Below, in pieces: positions 12,831-21,372 of a DNA stretch of 53,633 nucleotides. A program made the translations under genes and the position numbers. Each line of letters opens with the position of its first letter. The stretch's first letter is position 1. A model generated the notes under the pieces. That model was not told the origin of the DNA. It was given only the letters and a program-made list of their open reading frames with translations, and did no database searches. Source of the DNA: Faucicola osloensis_B (GTDB lineage: Bacteria; Pseudomonadota; Gammaproteobacteria; Pseudomonadales; Moraxellaceae); NCBI GenBank assembly GCA_964211495.1, contig CAXORL010000007.1, positions 1-53,633 on the forward strand. Reading direction: 5' to 3'.

Positions 12831-15316
12831 TGCGATTTTTTGAACACGGTAAAGTAAAAAAAGGCGAACTAACACGTACGGGCGGTGGGGGAGCGGTACG
12901 CAATTATTTGCTCTTTGATAAGAATGATAAAACTAAAATCCGTTCAGATGCTCGATTAATCTATGGTAATGATATTGATACAACCGAAGTCATTAACGGC
13001 ATCAAAAATTCAAAAATTTACACGTCCGGTGTCTTGTCATTTGCGCCTGAAGAATCGATCACGGATGCGCAAAAAATTGAAATTATTGAGTCGTTTGAAC
13101 AAAACTTGTTTCCAGGTTTAATGCGGGGTGAGTATTCAGGATATTGGGTCGAGCATCAAGACAAAGATAGGCAAGAATTACATTTTGTGTTTGCCGATAT
13201 TCATTTGCCCTCAGGTAAAGCATTGCCTGTGTACTATGTCGGCAAAGATTTTGATCTTGTCGATTCATGGAAAGATTTAATCAATATCGATTATGGGTTA
13301 GAAGACCCCAACGATCCAAAACGGAAACGGGCTTATCGATTAAAAGGGTATGAGTATGCGCAAAAAAAACAACAAGAGAAAGATAAACTTGCAGGTAAAG
13401 CCATTAAAGACGAAAAAGTCTTTGATGAAGAAAAAATTGGCGAGTGGTTGATTGAAGAGATTGCTGATGATGAGTCAATTCAGACGCAAGCCGATGTGAT
13501 TCGTGTCATTGCTGAAGCGTTTGAAATCACTCGGGTGGCAAAAGATGGCAAATCCATTTCGATTAAAAATCCTGTGGGTGGTCGCAATATTAAATTAAAG
13601 GGGATGATGTATGAGCGAGAATTCACCAGACAGCGTTTCGAGTCGCTTGGAAAAACACAAACAAGAGAAAGAAAAAATCGAAGCGAGCTTCAAGCAAGCA
13701 ATCAACGAGAGCGTGAAAAACGCCAGCATCGATTGGCGCAACGCTTTGCAAAACATCGTGGCTCAGATAGAAAGCTTGAGCAAGGGTTTGGTCGAGAACT
13801 TGCAGAATTTAAGCAGCGAACAGATCAAACAAGCCCAGAGCCAGATCAACTTATTGATTCAGCAATTGAACGTACTGAGTCAAAGCGTCTCCCAGCTAAC
13901 ACAAACGATATCGGGTCAGATCGAGAAAGCCGAAAAGACAGTGATCAGCGATCTGCAAGCACTTGGTCAAACGGTGAGCCACGAGAGCGAAAAAAGCGCT
14001 CAGCATCATCAGAATCGACAGGAACAACTCCGCGACGACATCGACCAGCAACACCATCAAACCTGCGAGCTAGTCGAGACGACTATCCAGAAGGAGCAGA
14101 TGCTGATACAAAAAATGGTCAAACGTTACTCGAGGATTGGAATGCAAATGGGAGTGATGCTGGGCGCACTAATAATGGTGCTATTTATTCTAGCGCTTTT
14201 CAATTATCATCAATACAACCAATTACAACAGACCCGTCAACAGATCGCGCAAAGTCAAAGTCAATTAAAGACACTCAATCAGCTCAATTACCGTACGCCT
14301 ATTCAAAATCAGGTTCTTTCGCTGATCGATATCCAAGCGCTGGCAAATGGTGGTATCAGTATCGCCAGCAAAATTCCCAAGAACGCCTCGTGTCAGCAGA
14401 ACGGCTTCGGTTATCAGACGCTTTATATTATCCAAAACCCTTATTATCATCCTTAGAGAATGCCAACCATGCAGCCTATTTCTATCCAACAACTGGTTAT
14501 CGACAGCTTAGCGACATTATCGAACGATTTGCACAACAAAGTGGACCGGACACTCAGTCAGCTAGAAACACAGCAATCCCAGACCATCGACTCTCTCATT
14601 CAAAAGCAGCTGGCATTGATGTTACCGAACTTGTATCAACAGCTGTTAACGCATCTCAATCAGCAGATAAACCAGAAGACCCAGCAACACAATCAGCAAA
14701 TCACAGACTACTTAGACGAATTAAACAAGCTTCAGACCGCAGAGATAGCAACACTGAAAAAAGGACAAGAAGAATTTCAAAACTTGCAAGACAAGATCCA
14801 ATCAACCTTGAGCCACTTGGATTCTATACAACCCGTCGACGAAAGCAAGTTCGAAAGTTCACTGACCGATTTAAAGAATTCGATTCAGACGTTAAAGATC
14901 AGTACTTCCGAGAGCAACAGCGAGCAGCAAAGCTTAGAAAGCTTAATCAGCGAGCTAGAAACGTTAAAGACGGATATGACGAAAACGCTCGCGAGTTTAA
15001 AACAGCAGCAGCAAGCTTTGGCAGACTCGTTGTTACAGTTTCAGCCGTTGTTAAAGCCGTAGTTGACTTATTCAGAAAGTTATTTAATGCGATTAAAAAA
15101 CAAGCATATGGCTATGCCAGTGAAGGAGTGTTATATCACCAAAATCCAGATGGCTCAAAAGGAAAACAGGCAACTACGCAAGAAACTCGAGATTATATCG
15201 ATGCGCATCCTTATGATTTATCGGGTTATGCAAAGCTTAAATTAACTATTAATACGTGGGAAAAACAGAAAAAAGAAAAAACGAATCAACCTAAATTCAG
15301 AGGGTTTGGGAGGTAG
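12824..15316 (+). CDS. mobA: MobA relaxase, ColE1/MOBP5 family
   Basis: The 830-residue relaxase nicks oriT and carries the strand to the recipient. The N-terminal ~280 residues match MbeA-type relaxases: the probable catalytic Tyr28 in GGGAVRNYLLFD, KIYTSGVLSFA, and WVEHQDKDRQELHFVFA with His111 and Glu118. The third residue of the HEN triad is His120 instead of Asn. Two blocks typical of the family, LINIDYGLEDPNDPKRKRAY and SISIKNPVGGRNIKLKG, follow. The C-terminal 560 residues are low-complexity, Arg/Ser/Gln/Thr-rich and coincide with two overlapping genes read in the +1 frame (13611-15062), so their composition may be set by the overlapped frame. The last ~60 residues (FRKLFNAIKKQAYGYASEG on) look ordered again. 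Confidence 0.88.
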   Translation: MLVRFFEHGKVKKGELTRTGGGGAVRNYLLFDKNDKTKIRSDARLIYGNDIDTTEVINGIKNSKIYTSGVLSFAPEESITDAQKIEIIESFEQNLFPGLMRGEYSGYWVEHQDKDRQELHFVFADIHLPSGKALPVYYVGKDFDLVDSWKDLINIDYGLEDPNDPKRKRAYRLKGYEYAQKKQQEKDKLAGKAIKDEKVFDEEKIGEWLIEEIADDESIQTQADVIRVIAEAFEITRVAKDGKSISIKNPVGGRNIKLKGMMYEREFTRQRFESLGKTQTRERKNRSELQASNQREREKRQHRLAQRFAKHRGSDRKLEQGFGRELAEFKQRTDQTSPEPDQLIDSAIERTESKRLPANTNDIGSDRESRKDSDQRSASTWSNGEPRERKKRSASSESTGTTPRRHRPATPSNLRASRDDYPEGADADTKNGQTLLEDWNANGSDAGRTNNGAIYSSAFQLSSIQPITTDPSTDRAKSKSIKDTQSAQLPYAYSKSGSFADRYPSAGKWWYQYRQQNSQERLVSAERLRLSDALYYPKPLLSSLENANHAAYFYPTTGYRQLSDIIERFAQQSGPDTQSARNTAIPDHRLSHSKAAGIDVTELVSTAVNASQSADKPEDPATQSANHRLLRRIKQASDRRDSNTEKRTRRISKLARQDPINLEPLGFYTTRRRKQVRKFTDRFKEFDSDVKDQYFREQQRAAKLRKLNQRARNVKDGYDENAREFKTAAASFGRLVVTVSAVVKAVVDLFRKLFNAIKKQAYGYASEGVLYHQNPDGSKGKQATTQETRDYIDAHPYDLSGYAKLKLTINTWEKQKKEKTNQPKFRGFGR
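13611..14456 (+). CDS. MobB/MbeB-like protein nested inside mobA
   Basis: This 281-residue frame lies wholly inside mobA, one base ahead of its frame. It has its own Shine-Dalgarno, AAAGGGG 7 nt before the ATG. The N terminus (DSVSSRLEKHKQEKEKIEAS, FKQAINESVKNA) resembles MbeB_N, the middle is a long coiled coil, and a membrane segment (MQMGVMLGALIMVLFILALF) lies near residues 180-200, followed by a ~75-residue C-terminal tail. In ColE1 mbeB is likewise nested in mbeA, and MbeB-type proteins stimulate mobilization. The strong, regular protein features in this frame, against low complexity in the mobA frame, argue that it is genuine. Confidence 0.75.
   Translation: MSENSPDSVSSRLEKHKQEKEKIEASFKQAINESVKNASIDWRNALQNIVAQIESLSKGLVENLQNLSSEQIKQAQSQINLLIQQLNVLSQSVSQLTQTISGQIEKAEKTVISDLQALGQTVSHESEKSAQHHQNRQEQLRDDIDQQHHQTCELVETTIQKEQMLIQKMVKRYSRIGMQMGVMLGALIMVLFILALFNYHQYNQLQQTRQQIAQSQSQLKTLNQLNYRTPIQNQVLSLIDIQALANGGISIASKIPKNASCQQNGFGYQTLYIIQNPYYHP
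14460..15062 (+). CDS. MobD/MbeD-like coiled-coil protein nested inside mobA
   Basis: The gene starts 3 nt after the stop of the upstream nested gene, in the same frame, and also lies entirely inside mobA. The 200-residue product is Gln/Leu-rich and predicted as almost continuous coiled coil (heptad-like LSQLETQQSQTIDSLIQKQL). In ColE1 mbeD is a small nested gene at a similar place, needed for efficient mobilization or entry exclusion. The homology is by position and type, not by a recognised motif. No good Shine-Dalgarno is seen, so translation is probably coupled. Confidence 0.6.
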   Translation: MPTMQPISIQQLVIDSLATLSNDLHNKVDRTLSQLETQQSQTIDSLIQKQLALMLPNLYQQLLTHLNQQINQKTQQHNQQITDYLDELNKLQTAEIATLKKGQEEFQNLQDKIQSTLSHLDSIQPVDESKFESSLTDLKNSIQTLKISTSESNSEQQSLESLISELETLKTDMTKTLASLKQQQQALADSLLQFQPLLKP

Positions 15317-15349
15317 TTTGATAGGATAATATTTGAAACGCTGTGTCAT

Positions 15350-15538
15350 TTCAAAGGATTGTTAACTAAAACGAATGAAATGATTTACCACAAAGTCTAT
15401 GAAGCTCGGAATTAAGCTATTAAAGATGTTGTTCGATATATTGAGATTTTTTACAACCGTCAGAGAATACAAAAATGGTTAGGATTTAAGTCACCTTCGG
15501 GGGTTTCCAAGACTTTTATTGTCAGGCTGCCTGATTAA
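15350..15538 (+). pseudogene. IS3-family transposase remnant (C-terminal fragment)
   Basis: Translation from 15350 gives NEMIYHKVYEARN, a TAA, then AIKDVVRYIEIFYNRQRIQK and GFKSPSG, which is the C terminus of an IS3-family (IS150-like) OrfB including the YNRQR block. The in-frame stop and the missing upstream part show that it is dead. It marks the boundary between the mob operon and the efflux operon. The rest of the gap to 15765 shows no gene that I would support. Confidence 0.7.
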
Positions 15539-15694
15539 ATCTACCAAGTGTTTTATTCCGTTGTTGACAGCAGCGATCACTCCTGTTTAGGTTGTCAGTT
15601 TACCAAATATTTTTATCCGTTTTTTTCAGCATACATCACTAAATTGGATATCATTAAAACCTCGTTTCAAGCAATAATAAACTTGCGAAATAAA

Positions 15695-15745
15695 TTACTG
15701 ACTGGTAAGTTATTTAATGATATAATACTGATAAATACATTAGTA
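15695..15745 (+). promoter_or_regulatory. Promoter and operator-like repeats before the TetR gene
   Basis: A TATAAT box at 15721 has a CTGACT -35-like hexamer 17 nt upstream. Imperfect palindromes TTACTGACTGGTAA (15695-15708) and TACTGATAAATACATTAGTA (near 15726-15745) flank the -10 box, as expected for autorepression by the TetR-family protein. Confidence 0.45.
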
Positions 15746-15765
15746 AAAGTCAAGATGATAATTAA

Positions 15766-16410
15766 ATGATAAAACAGCGAGCTACCACAGAGTTTGAAAA
15801 AGCTCAACGTCGTGAAAAGTTACTCGATGCTGCCATCGAAATATTTTTTCAAAAAGGCTTCCATGCGACCCGTTTAGAAGATATTGCTAAACAAGCGGGG
15901 CTGTCGAAAGGCACGTTATATCTATATTTTGAGAATAAAGAAGCCATATTTTTAGCATTAATCGAACGCCTGGCTTTAAGCAGTGTTCACAAACTTACTC
16001 AACATCTACAAGATTTCGATGAGTCTGAGCAGTCCATTGAAAAAATCTTGAGTGGTTTGTTTGATGAAATTATCTACATATTAGTTGATACTCAGTTGCC
16101 TAAATTAATTAAAATTATGATAGGGGATAGCCAAAATTTTCCTGTCATTGTGCAACATTATAAGCAAAATATTATCGATGTCGCTTTGTCCCAACTGGCG
16201 TTATTTTTGGAAAAAGCCCATCAAAAAAAGTTGCTGAATGTGCCTGAGCCTATAATTACTGCTCAAATTATCATATCACCGTTTATTTTAAGCGTATTAA
16301 TGCAAGTATTATTTTTTGGTGAAGATAAACAAGCGGATAGGGCAAGAGTTCAAGCATTATTGAAGATCCACCAAAAGATGTTAATAAATTATCTGACAGT
16401 AGCTAAATAA
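15766..16410 (+). CDS. TetR-family regulator (CecR/YbiH-like)
   Basis: The 214-residue protein has the TetR helix-turn-helix at residues 14-60: RREKLLDAAIEIFFQKGFHA, then LEDIAKQAGLSKGTLYLYFE with the standard recognition helix. The C-terminal ligand domain is helical. It precedes a lipoprotein adaptor, ATPase and permease in the order of the E. coli ybiH-ybhGFSR operon, whose regulator represses an ABC drug exporter. Its promoter region has two palindromic candidate operators. It is probably the repressor of the operon. Confidence 0.85.
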   Translation: MIKQRATTEFEKAQRREKLLDAAIEIFFQKGFHATRLEDIAKQAGLSKGTLYLYFENKEAIFLALIERLALSSVHKLTQHLQDFDESEQSIEKILSGLFDEIIYILVDTQLPKLIKIMIGDSQNFPVIVQHYKQNIIDVALSQLALFLEKAHQKKLLNVPEPIITAQIIISPFILSVLMQVLFFGEDKQADRARVQALLKIHQKMLINYLTVAK

Positions 16411-16574
16411 AGTTGATGCTGGTGACAAATACCTAGCAAGCAACATGAAAAAGAGTAAAGCTTTTATTTACTCATTTATTTTAAACCCAATTAGCTTTAA
16501 TGACTTGTGTCTTTCAGCCCTTTTAAAATTAAATGATGGTAAGAATGATGATAAGTAAGGAGCTTGGTCTCTCA

Positions 16575-17567
16575 ATGCAAAAATTTCTCTCTAGCGCTGC
16601 ACTGACGATAATGGCTTTCTCTTTGATAGGCTGTGAGCAAATTAGTCATGTTTTTGATACCAAAAAAATTTCAGCGACACATAGCACTGTTGGCTATATC
16701 GAAGGCGATTATCGCTATTTGGTTGCTCCTCGCAGTGGGTGGTTAAAGTCTGTTACCGTCAATCTTGGTGATACCCTTCATCGTGGACAATTGGCATTTA
16801 ACTATCGCAGTGATGCTGAACAATTTGCCGTCAATCAAGCCGATGCTCAACTACAATCTCAAATTGCCCAAAGCCAAAATCTGACCACTGGTGCTAGACC
16901 TGAGGAAATCGCCAGTTTGCAAGCTCAGTTTAAAGCCGCTCAAGCTCAATTATTGCTTGCTAAACAAACGCTCGAGCGATATCAAATGCTGCAACGCTCA
17001 GATGCAGTAGCACAAGTCCAAGTCGATGAAATGGTAACCCAAGTTAGAACAGCCCAAGCGGCGGTTGATAGCATACAAGCACAAATCCGTGCAGCCAACC
17101 TACCTGCTAGACAGCAGACCCAGAATGCTTCAATTGCCACCAGTAAAGCGGCTAAAGCGGCGTTAGAAAAAGCTCAATATGATTTAAGCCAACTCAATGT
17201 GGACAGCGAATTGGCTGGCGAAGTTATCCAAGTATATTATCATACAGGTGAATACGTGACTCAGGGTCAACCAATTGTCCAACTTCTGCCCAAGTCCAGT
17301 CGCAAAATTATCTTTTATATACCCCAAGATAAATTATCAACGCTAAAAGTTGGACAGGTAGTGAAGCTACAGTCCATTGCAAGTCAACAACCCCTGTCAA
17401 ACGCTACCATTAACTACATAAGTCCACAAGCAAGTTACACACCGCCTGTTATCTACAGCAATGAAAACGCTGACAAACTCACCTTTCGAGTGGAAGGGGT
17501 ACTTAATTCCACAGGAAATACGCCCAATTTGCAAGTTGGTCAGCCTGTCCAAGTCATGTTTGAATAA
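16575..17567 (+). CDS. HlyD-type periplasmic adaptor lipoprotein of an ABC exporter
   Basis: The start at 16575 gives MQKFLSSAALTIMAFSLIGC, a lipoprotein signal with lipobox LIGC; the frame is open further upstream to 16533. The 330-residue product has a barrel-sandwich half (GYIEGDYRYLVAPRSGWLKS, LGDTLHRGQ), a coiled-coil hairpin (residues about 95-195, Gln/Ala-rich), and the second lipoyl half (LAGEVIQVYYHTGEYVTQGQ) followed by a beta-barrel domain. This is YbhG-like. It joins the inner-membrane ATPase/permease to the envelope. Genes follow with a 2-nt gap. Confidence 0.8.
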   Translation: MQKFLSSAALTIMAFSLIGCEQISHVFDTKKISATHSTVGYIEGDYRYLVAPRSGWLKSVTVNLGDTLHRGQLAFNYRSDAEQFAVNQADAQLQSQIAQSQNLTTGARPEEIASLQAQFKAAQAQLLLAKQTLERYQMLQRSDAVAQVQVDEMVTQVRTAQAAVDSIQAQIRAANLPARQQTQNASIATSKAAKAALEKAQYDLSQLNVDSELAGEVIQVYYHTGEYVTQGQPIVQLLPKSSRKIIFYIPQDKLSTLKVGQVVKLQSIASQQPLSNATINYISPQASYTPPVIYSNENADKLTFRVEGVLNSTGNTPNLQVGQPVQVMFE

Positions 17568-17569
17568 AA

Positions 17570-18640
17570 ATGAACGATATGAATCTTATGCCATCTTCTA
17601 CCTATTCGACTTCTAGCAATAATACACAGTCTCTGTCAACGATTAATCATCCACAGGCGTTAGCGATTGATGTCAAAAATTTATGCAAGAAGTTTGGTGA
17701 CAAAGTCGCTGTAGACAATGTATCAATTGCACAGCCTATAGGGTCAGTATGGGGATTTTTAGGACCTAATGGTTCGGGTAAAACCACGACAATTCGTATG
17801 CTATGTGGATTATTAGAACCGACATCCGGAGAGGGGAGTTGTCTGGGCTTTGATGTGGTCAAACAATCTCGTGAAATCAAAAACTTGACGGGCTATATGA
17901 CCCAGAAATTTAGCTTTTGGGAAGATTTGACCATTAAAGAGAATTTAGATTTTGTTGCAAGGTTATATGAATTACCCAATCGCAAACAAATCGTAGAAAA
18001 AACCTTAGTTGAGTTAGGGTTAGAAAAACGCCAAAATCAACTGGCGGGTAATTTATCAGGCGGCTGGAAACAAAGATTGTCACTAGCAGCGGTGACCATG
18101 CATGAGCCTAAATTACTGCTGCTTGATGAACCAACTGCGGGCGTTGACCCGCAAGCTCGACGAGACTTCTGGCAACAAATCCACCGTTTAAGCGAGCAAG
18201 GACTGACAGTATTGGTCTCGACCCATTATATGGATGAGGCAGAACGCTGCGACCATATTGTGTATTTGGCATATGGCAAGCTAATTACTCAAGGTACGGT
18301 CAATGAGATTATTCAACAATCGGGTCTGATTTCATTTGAAACCACGAACAATTACACACCCGAAATGCAGTCAACCCAGCCTGAAAGTCCTACAGAAAAT
18401 AATATTCGAAGTTTACTGTCAGAAATTGAAGCACTGCCTAGTATCGAAGAAGCCAGTTTTTATGCTGATAAAATCAAAGTCAGTGGGCATAATAGCCAAG
18501 CCATGCAACAAGACTTTGTCGCATTAAATCAAATTTTGCAATCAAGAGGGCAATCTGTCATTCATTGGCAAACAGTGACCCCAACACTTGAAGATGCGTT
18601 TATTGCGTTAGAAAAGCAAACGGGTGGGGATAGTCGCTAA
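17570..18640 (+). CDS. ABC exporter ATPase, single NBD (YbhF-like)
   Basis: The 356-residue protein has one complete nucleotide-binding domain: Walker A GPNGSGKTTT (about residues 65-74), signature LSGGWKQRLSLA, Walker B LLLLDEPTAGVD and the STHYMDEAERC switch. E. coli YbhF carries two NBDs, so this protein is a half-size version. The C-terminal ~100 residues form an extra domain typical of drug-exporter ATPases. Its stop codon overlaps the permease start. Transport of toxic hydrophobic compounds is inferred from context. Confidence 0.88.
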   Translation: MNDMNLMPSSTYSTSSNNTQSLSTINHPQALAIDVKNLCKKFGDKVAVDNVSIAQPIGSVWGFLGPNGSGKTTTIRMLCGLLEPTSGEGSCLGFDVVKQSREIKNLTGYMTQKFSFWEDLTIKENLDFVARLYELPNRKQIVEKTLVELGLEKRQNQLAGNLSGGWKQRLSLAAVTMHEPKLLLLDEPTAGVDPQARRDFWQQIHRLSEQGLTVLVSTHYMDEAERCDHIVYLAYGKLITQGTVNEIIQQSGLISFETTNNYTPEMQSTQPESPTENNIRSLLSEIEALPSIEEASFYADKIKVSGHNSQAMQQDFVALNQILQSRGQSVIHWQTVTPTLEDAFIALEKQTGGDSR

Positions 18641-19821
18641 TGGCTCATTATACCCATAGGTCGCACAGATTGTCATTTAGTCGTATTCAAGCCATTTTAA
18701 TCAAAGAATTGATTCAAATGAAGCGGGATAGGCTTACCTTTGCTATGCTGTTAATGATACCTATCATGCAACTTATACTATTCGGATTCGTCATTAACAA
18801 CCATCCCAAGCATTTACCAACCGCTATTTATTTACAGGAAAATACTGAAATCACCCGTAGTATTATTAGCAATATGGCTCAGTCGGATTACTTTGATGTC
18901 GTCGCTGATGTAAATACTTTAAATGCTTATCGAGGCACTGCCCCATTACAAGACACTAGCAGCTTATTACAATCAGGAAAAGTGAACTTTGTTTTAACCA
19001 TTCCATCAGGATTTAGCAAGGCTTGGGTTAGAGGCGAAAAACCGAGCTTATTATTAGAAGCCGATGCGACTGATCCTGCAGCAGCAGCAATGGCAGTGGC
19101 TCAAATTAGTCCGATTGTAGAGCGAACATTAGCAGATATTCAAACAGGTTCGTTAAACTACTTAAAATCCAAACCTAGTTCTATCAATGTGGTGGTGCAT
19201 AATAAATATAACCCAGAAGGCATCAGTCAATTTAACATTGTGCCAGGATTGCTGGGAGTGATTTTGACGATGACGATGGTCATGATTACTAGCATCGCCA
19301 TGACTCGTGAGGCGGAGCGAGGCACGATGGAAAATTTACTGGCAATGCCCAGTAAACCACTGGAAGTAATGATTGGTAAAATCACACCCTATGTGCTGAT
19401 GGGTCTAGTGCAAACTATCATTATTTTACTCGCAAGTGATATGTTATTTCATGTGCCATTTGTTGGTTCTGGCTCTTCATTTGCACTGGGCGTAGGGTTG
19501 TTTATATTAACGAATTTAGCGATAGGTTTTACTTTTAGTACAATTGCAAAATCACAAATGCAAGCAATGCAGCTCACTTTCTTTTTCTTTTTACCTTCGA
19601 TGCTATTGTCTGGTTTTATGTTTCCGTTTCAAGGTATGCCTAGATGGGCTCAATATATAGGGGAGATCCTACCTTTGACCCACTTTCTACGCATTGTTCG
19701 GGGTATTATGCTAAAAGGTACCACCTTAAATTTATTAGCGAATGAGTTTTTTGCATTGGTTGCGATACTCATAATTGTTGGTACAGTTGCAATGTTAAGA
19801 TATCGTCAAACGTTGGATTGA
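18640..19821 (+). CDS. ABC-2 type permease (YbhS/YbhR-like)
   Basis: The 393-residue permease has the typical order: N-terminal amphipathic helix and first membrane segment (FAMLLMIPIMQLILFGFVIN), a long periplasmic loop of ~150 residues, then five C-terminal segments starting near GLLGVILTMTMVMITSIAM. The conserved REAERGTMENLLAMP motif is present. The ybhGFSR system has two permeases, but here only one follows the ATPase, and IS3 debris starts 15 bp after its stop, so a second permease gene may have been lost. Confidence 0.88.
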   Translation: MAHYTHRSHRLSFSRIQAILIKELIQMKRDRLTFAMLLMIPIMQLILFGFVINNHPKHLPTAIYLQENTEITRSIISNMAQSDYFDVVADVNTLNAYRGTAPLQDTSSLLQSGKVNFVLTIPSGFSKAWVRGEKPSLLLEADATDPAAAAMAVAQISPIVERTLADIQTGSLNYLKSKPSSINVVVHNKYNPEGISQFNIVPGLLGVILTMTMVMITSIAMTREAERGTMENLLAMPSKPLEVMIGKITPYVLMGLVQTIIILLASDMLFHVPFVGSGSSFALGVGLFILTNLAIGFTFSTIAKSQMQAMQLTFFFFLPSMLLSGFMFPFQGMPRWAQYIGEILPLTHFLRIVRGIMLKGTTLNLLANEFFALVAILIIVGTVAMLRYRQTLD

Positions 19822-19836
19822 TATTTCACATGGGGC

Positions 19837-19944
19837 TTACCATGAACGACCCTATGATTCACTAAATGATATGACACCTGCTGAGTTTAAACAGGTGGCT
19901 TAATGTTTCTAATTTGATGTTGTTTTAAGTTTGGGGTATTTACA
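19837..19944 (+). mobile_element. IS3 right-end fragment, related to the copy at 49585-50834
   Basis: About 108 bp matches the 3' end of the IS3 element at 49585-50834, including the codons for DDMTPAEYKQVA (here with TTT for TAT) and the right terminal repeat ending GTATTTACA at 19944. Only the end remains. It begins 15 bp after the permease stop. Confidence 0.75.
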
Positions 19945-20164
19945 CTATGCTCGAGTATCAATAGCCAAGTACGCCTTTATGCAAGAGAATCGATTGAAAT
20001 ACTGCATACAACGTATGGCGACCGTATTTGAAGTCAGCCTATCAGGCTACTATGACTGGCTAAAGCGAGGCATGAGCAAGCGAAAACAGCACCACAATCG
20101 CTGTGAGCTAATGGTCAAATCCGCTCATATGGATACACAGCAAAACCGGCTGCCTTTCGAATGA
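19931..20164 (+). pseudogene. IS3-family OrfB N-terminal fragment
   Basis: The frame contains KYAFMQENRLKYCIQRMATV, FEVSLSGYYDWLKRGMSKRK, the start of an IS3-type OrfB. After about residue 66 the sequence switches into the reverse complement of an orfA. The OrfB here is therefore a chimera produced by inversion or deletion inside an IS copy, and the DDE domain is missing. Confidence 0.65.
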
Positions 20165-20436
20165 TTTCGTTGGCTTGTTTAAGCTCCTTAATCTCTCTTT
20201 CAAGCTCTGCAATGCGAGTGGCTTGGCTTTGAGTAGTGACGATAACAGGATTTTGCTGGTCTAGGTGCTTTTTATGCCATGAGCGTAGAGTTTCGGGCGT
20301 GCAGCCCTTGCGCAGCATGCTGCTCAGGTGCTATGGCTTGGATGGACGCCCACAGTGAGGGATAATCTTTTTGTGATTCAATCATTAATTCGACGGCTCG
20401 TGTCTTAACTTCTGCCCTGTATTGTTTGCTTTTCAT
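20115..20436 (-). pseudogene. IS3-family OrfA, frameshifted
   Basis: On the minus strand an ATG at 20436 opens MKSKQYRAEVKTRAVELMIE and runs to SIQAIAPE, then the frame shifts to RKGCTPETLRSWHKKHLDQQ and the leucine-zipper part ARIAELEREIKELKQANEII. Together these make an OrfA with helix-turn-helix and zipper. Besides the frameshift, the 3' end is fused to the inverted orfB fragment. It is not functional. The rest of the 19822-20592 gap is terminal DNA of this IS and AT-rich sequence before the TauE gene end. Confidence 0.65.
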
Positions 20437-20592
20437 AAGGGTATTGTCTCAGAGTTTTAGGTCTCCGACAATCCAAGTATAGTTCAGTCTTTAAGTGACA
20501 TATGTATCCTCGCTAAAGAGCTAACCGAATCGTCTTATCATAAGACATATAAACCAAATACGTCAGTGATAAAGTGTGTTAATTTGTGCTTT

Positions 20593-21354
20593 TTACCAAA
20601 AGTAATTCGCCATGTATTCAAAAATACCAAACATCTTTACTCCTGCAATGAGCAACACTACCGCCAGTAATTTATTGAGCATTGGGTCGGCAAGGCGTTT
20701 ACTGCCATAAGTCGCTCCGACAAAGCCACCCACCAATGCCACCGCCAACCAAATCGGTAATTCGCATGGGAGCTTACCGCCTGTCATCAGCAATCCCAAC
20801 AGCCCAGACATCGAATTAACCAAAATAAATGCCGAGGCAATTCCTGCCACTACTTTTGGGCTTGCCCAGTTGCTAAACAACAAAATCGGACTCAAAAATA
20901 CACCACCGCCCACACCTGTCAAACCTGACAACAAACCGAGTATCGAACCGACCACAGCCAACAGCCACTGTGACACAGGTTTTAGCGAATGGTCAGCGGT
21001 TAAAACTTTGGCAGATTTGAACGAATAAAGGGCAGAAAATACCAATACTGCCCCCACAATCGGCTTGTAAAAGTAGCTTGGCAAATGGGTCATACCGCCA
21101 ATAAATGCCATTGGTACAGCAGTCACCGCTAGTGGTAAAAAAATCTGCCACGAAAAATTTTTGCCACTATAAAACCGCCAAAACGCAATTGCAGACACGA
21201 GGATATTTAAGCACAATGCCGTGGGTTTCATCATCGCAGGCTCGACGCCGACAATTCCCATGACCGCCAAATAGCCAGATGCACCGCCATGCCCAACGGA
21301 TGAATATAACAAAGCGGATAAAAAGAATAAAACACTTAAAATAGCGGTGGGCAT
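20593..21354 (-). CDS. TauE/SafE (TSUP) family membrane permease
   Basis: This 253-residue protein has about eight membrane segments and the paired TSUP motifs: SSVGHGGASGYLAVMGIVGV near residue 20 and GLLSGLTGVGGGVFLSPILL near residue 140. The family exports or imports organosulfur anions and sulfite-like compounds. It is the last gene of the leftward moa cluster, 18 nt after moaE. A role in sulfur supply for molybdopterin, or in molybdate or sulfite export, is conceivable from context but not shown. Confidence 0.8.
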   Translation of the reverse strand: MPTAILSVLFFLSALLYSSVGHGGASGYLAVMGIVGVEPAMMKPTALCLNILVSAIAFWRFYSGKNFSWQIFLPLAVTAVPMAFIGGMTHLPSYFYKPIVGAVLVFSALYSFKSAKVLTADHSLKPVSQWLLAVVGSILGLLSGLTGVGGGVFLSPILLFSNWASPKVVAGIASAFILVNSMSGLLGLLMTGGKLPCELPIWLAVALVGGFVGATYGSKRLADPMLNKLLAVVLLIAGVKMFGIFEYMANYFW

Positions 21355-21372
21355 CTTTTTTATTTATCCTTT

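Noticed and set aside
15063..15245. A 60-codon frame after the nested mob genes
   Set aside because: It starts with TTG right at the previous stop, has no ribosome-binding site, and overlaps the ordered C-terminal part of MobA; it is probably a shadow.
15548..15769. A 73-codon frame before the TetR gene
   Set aside because: No ribosome-binding site, odd composition, and it covers the probable TetR promoter and operators.
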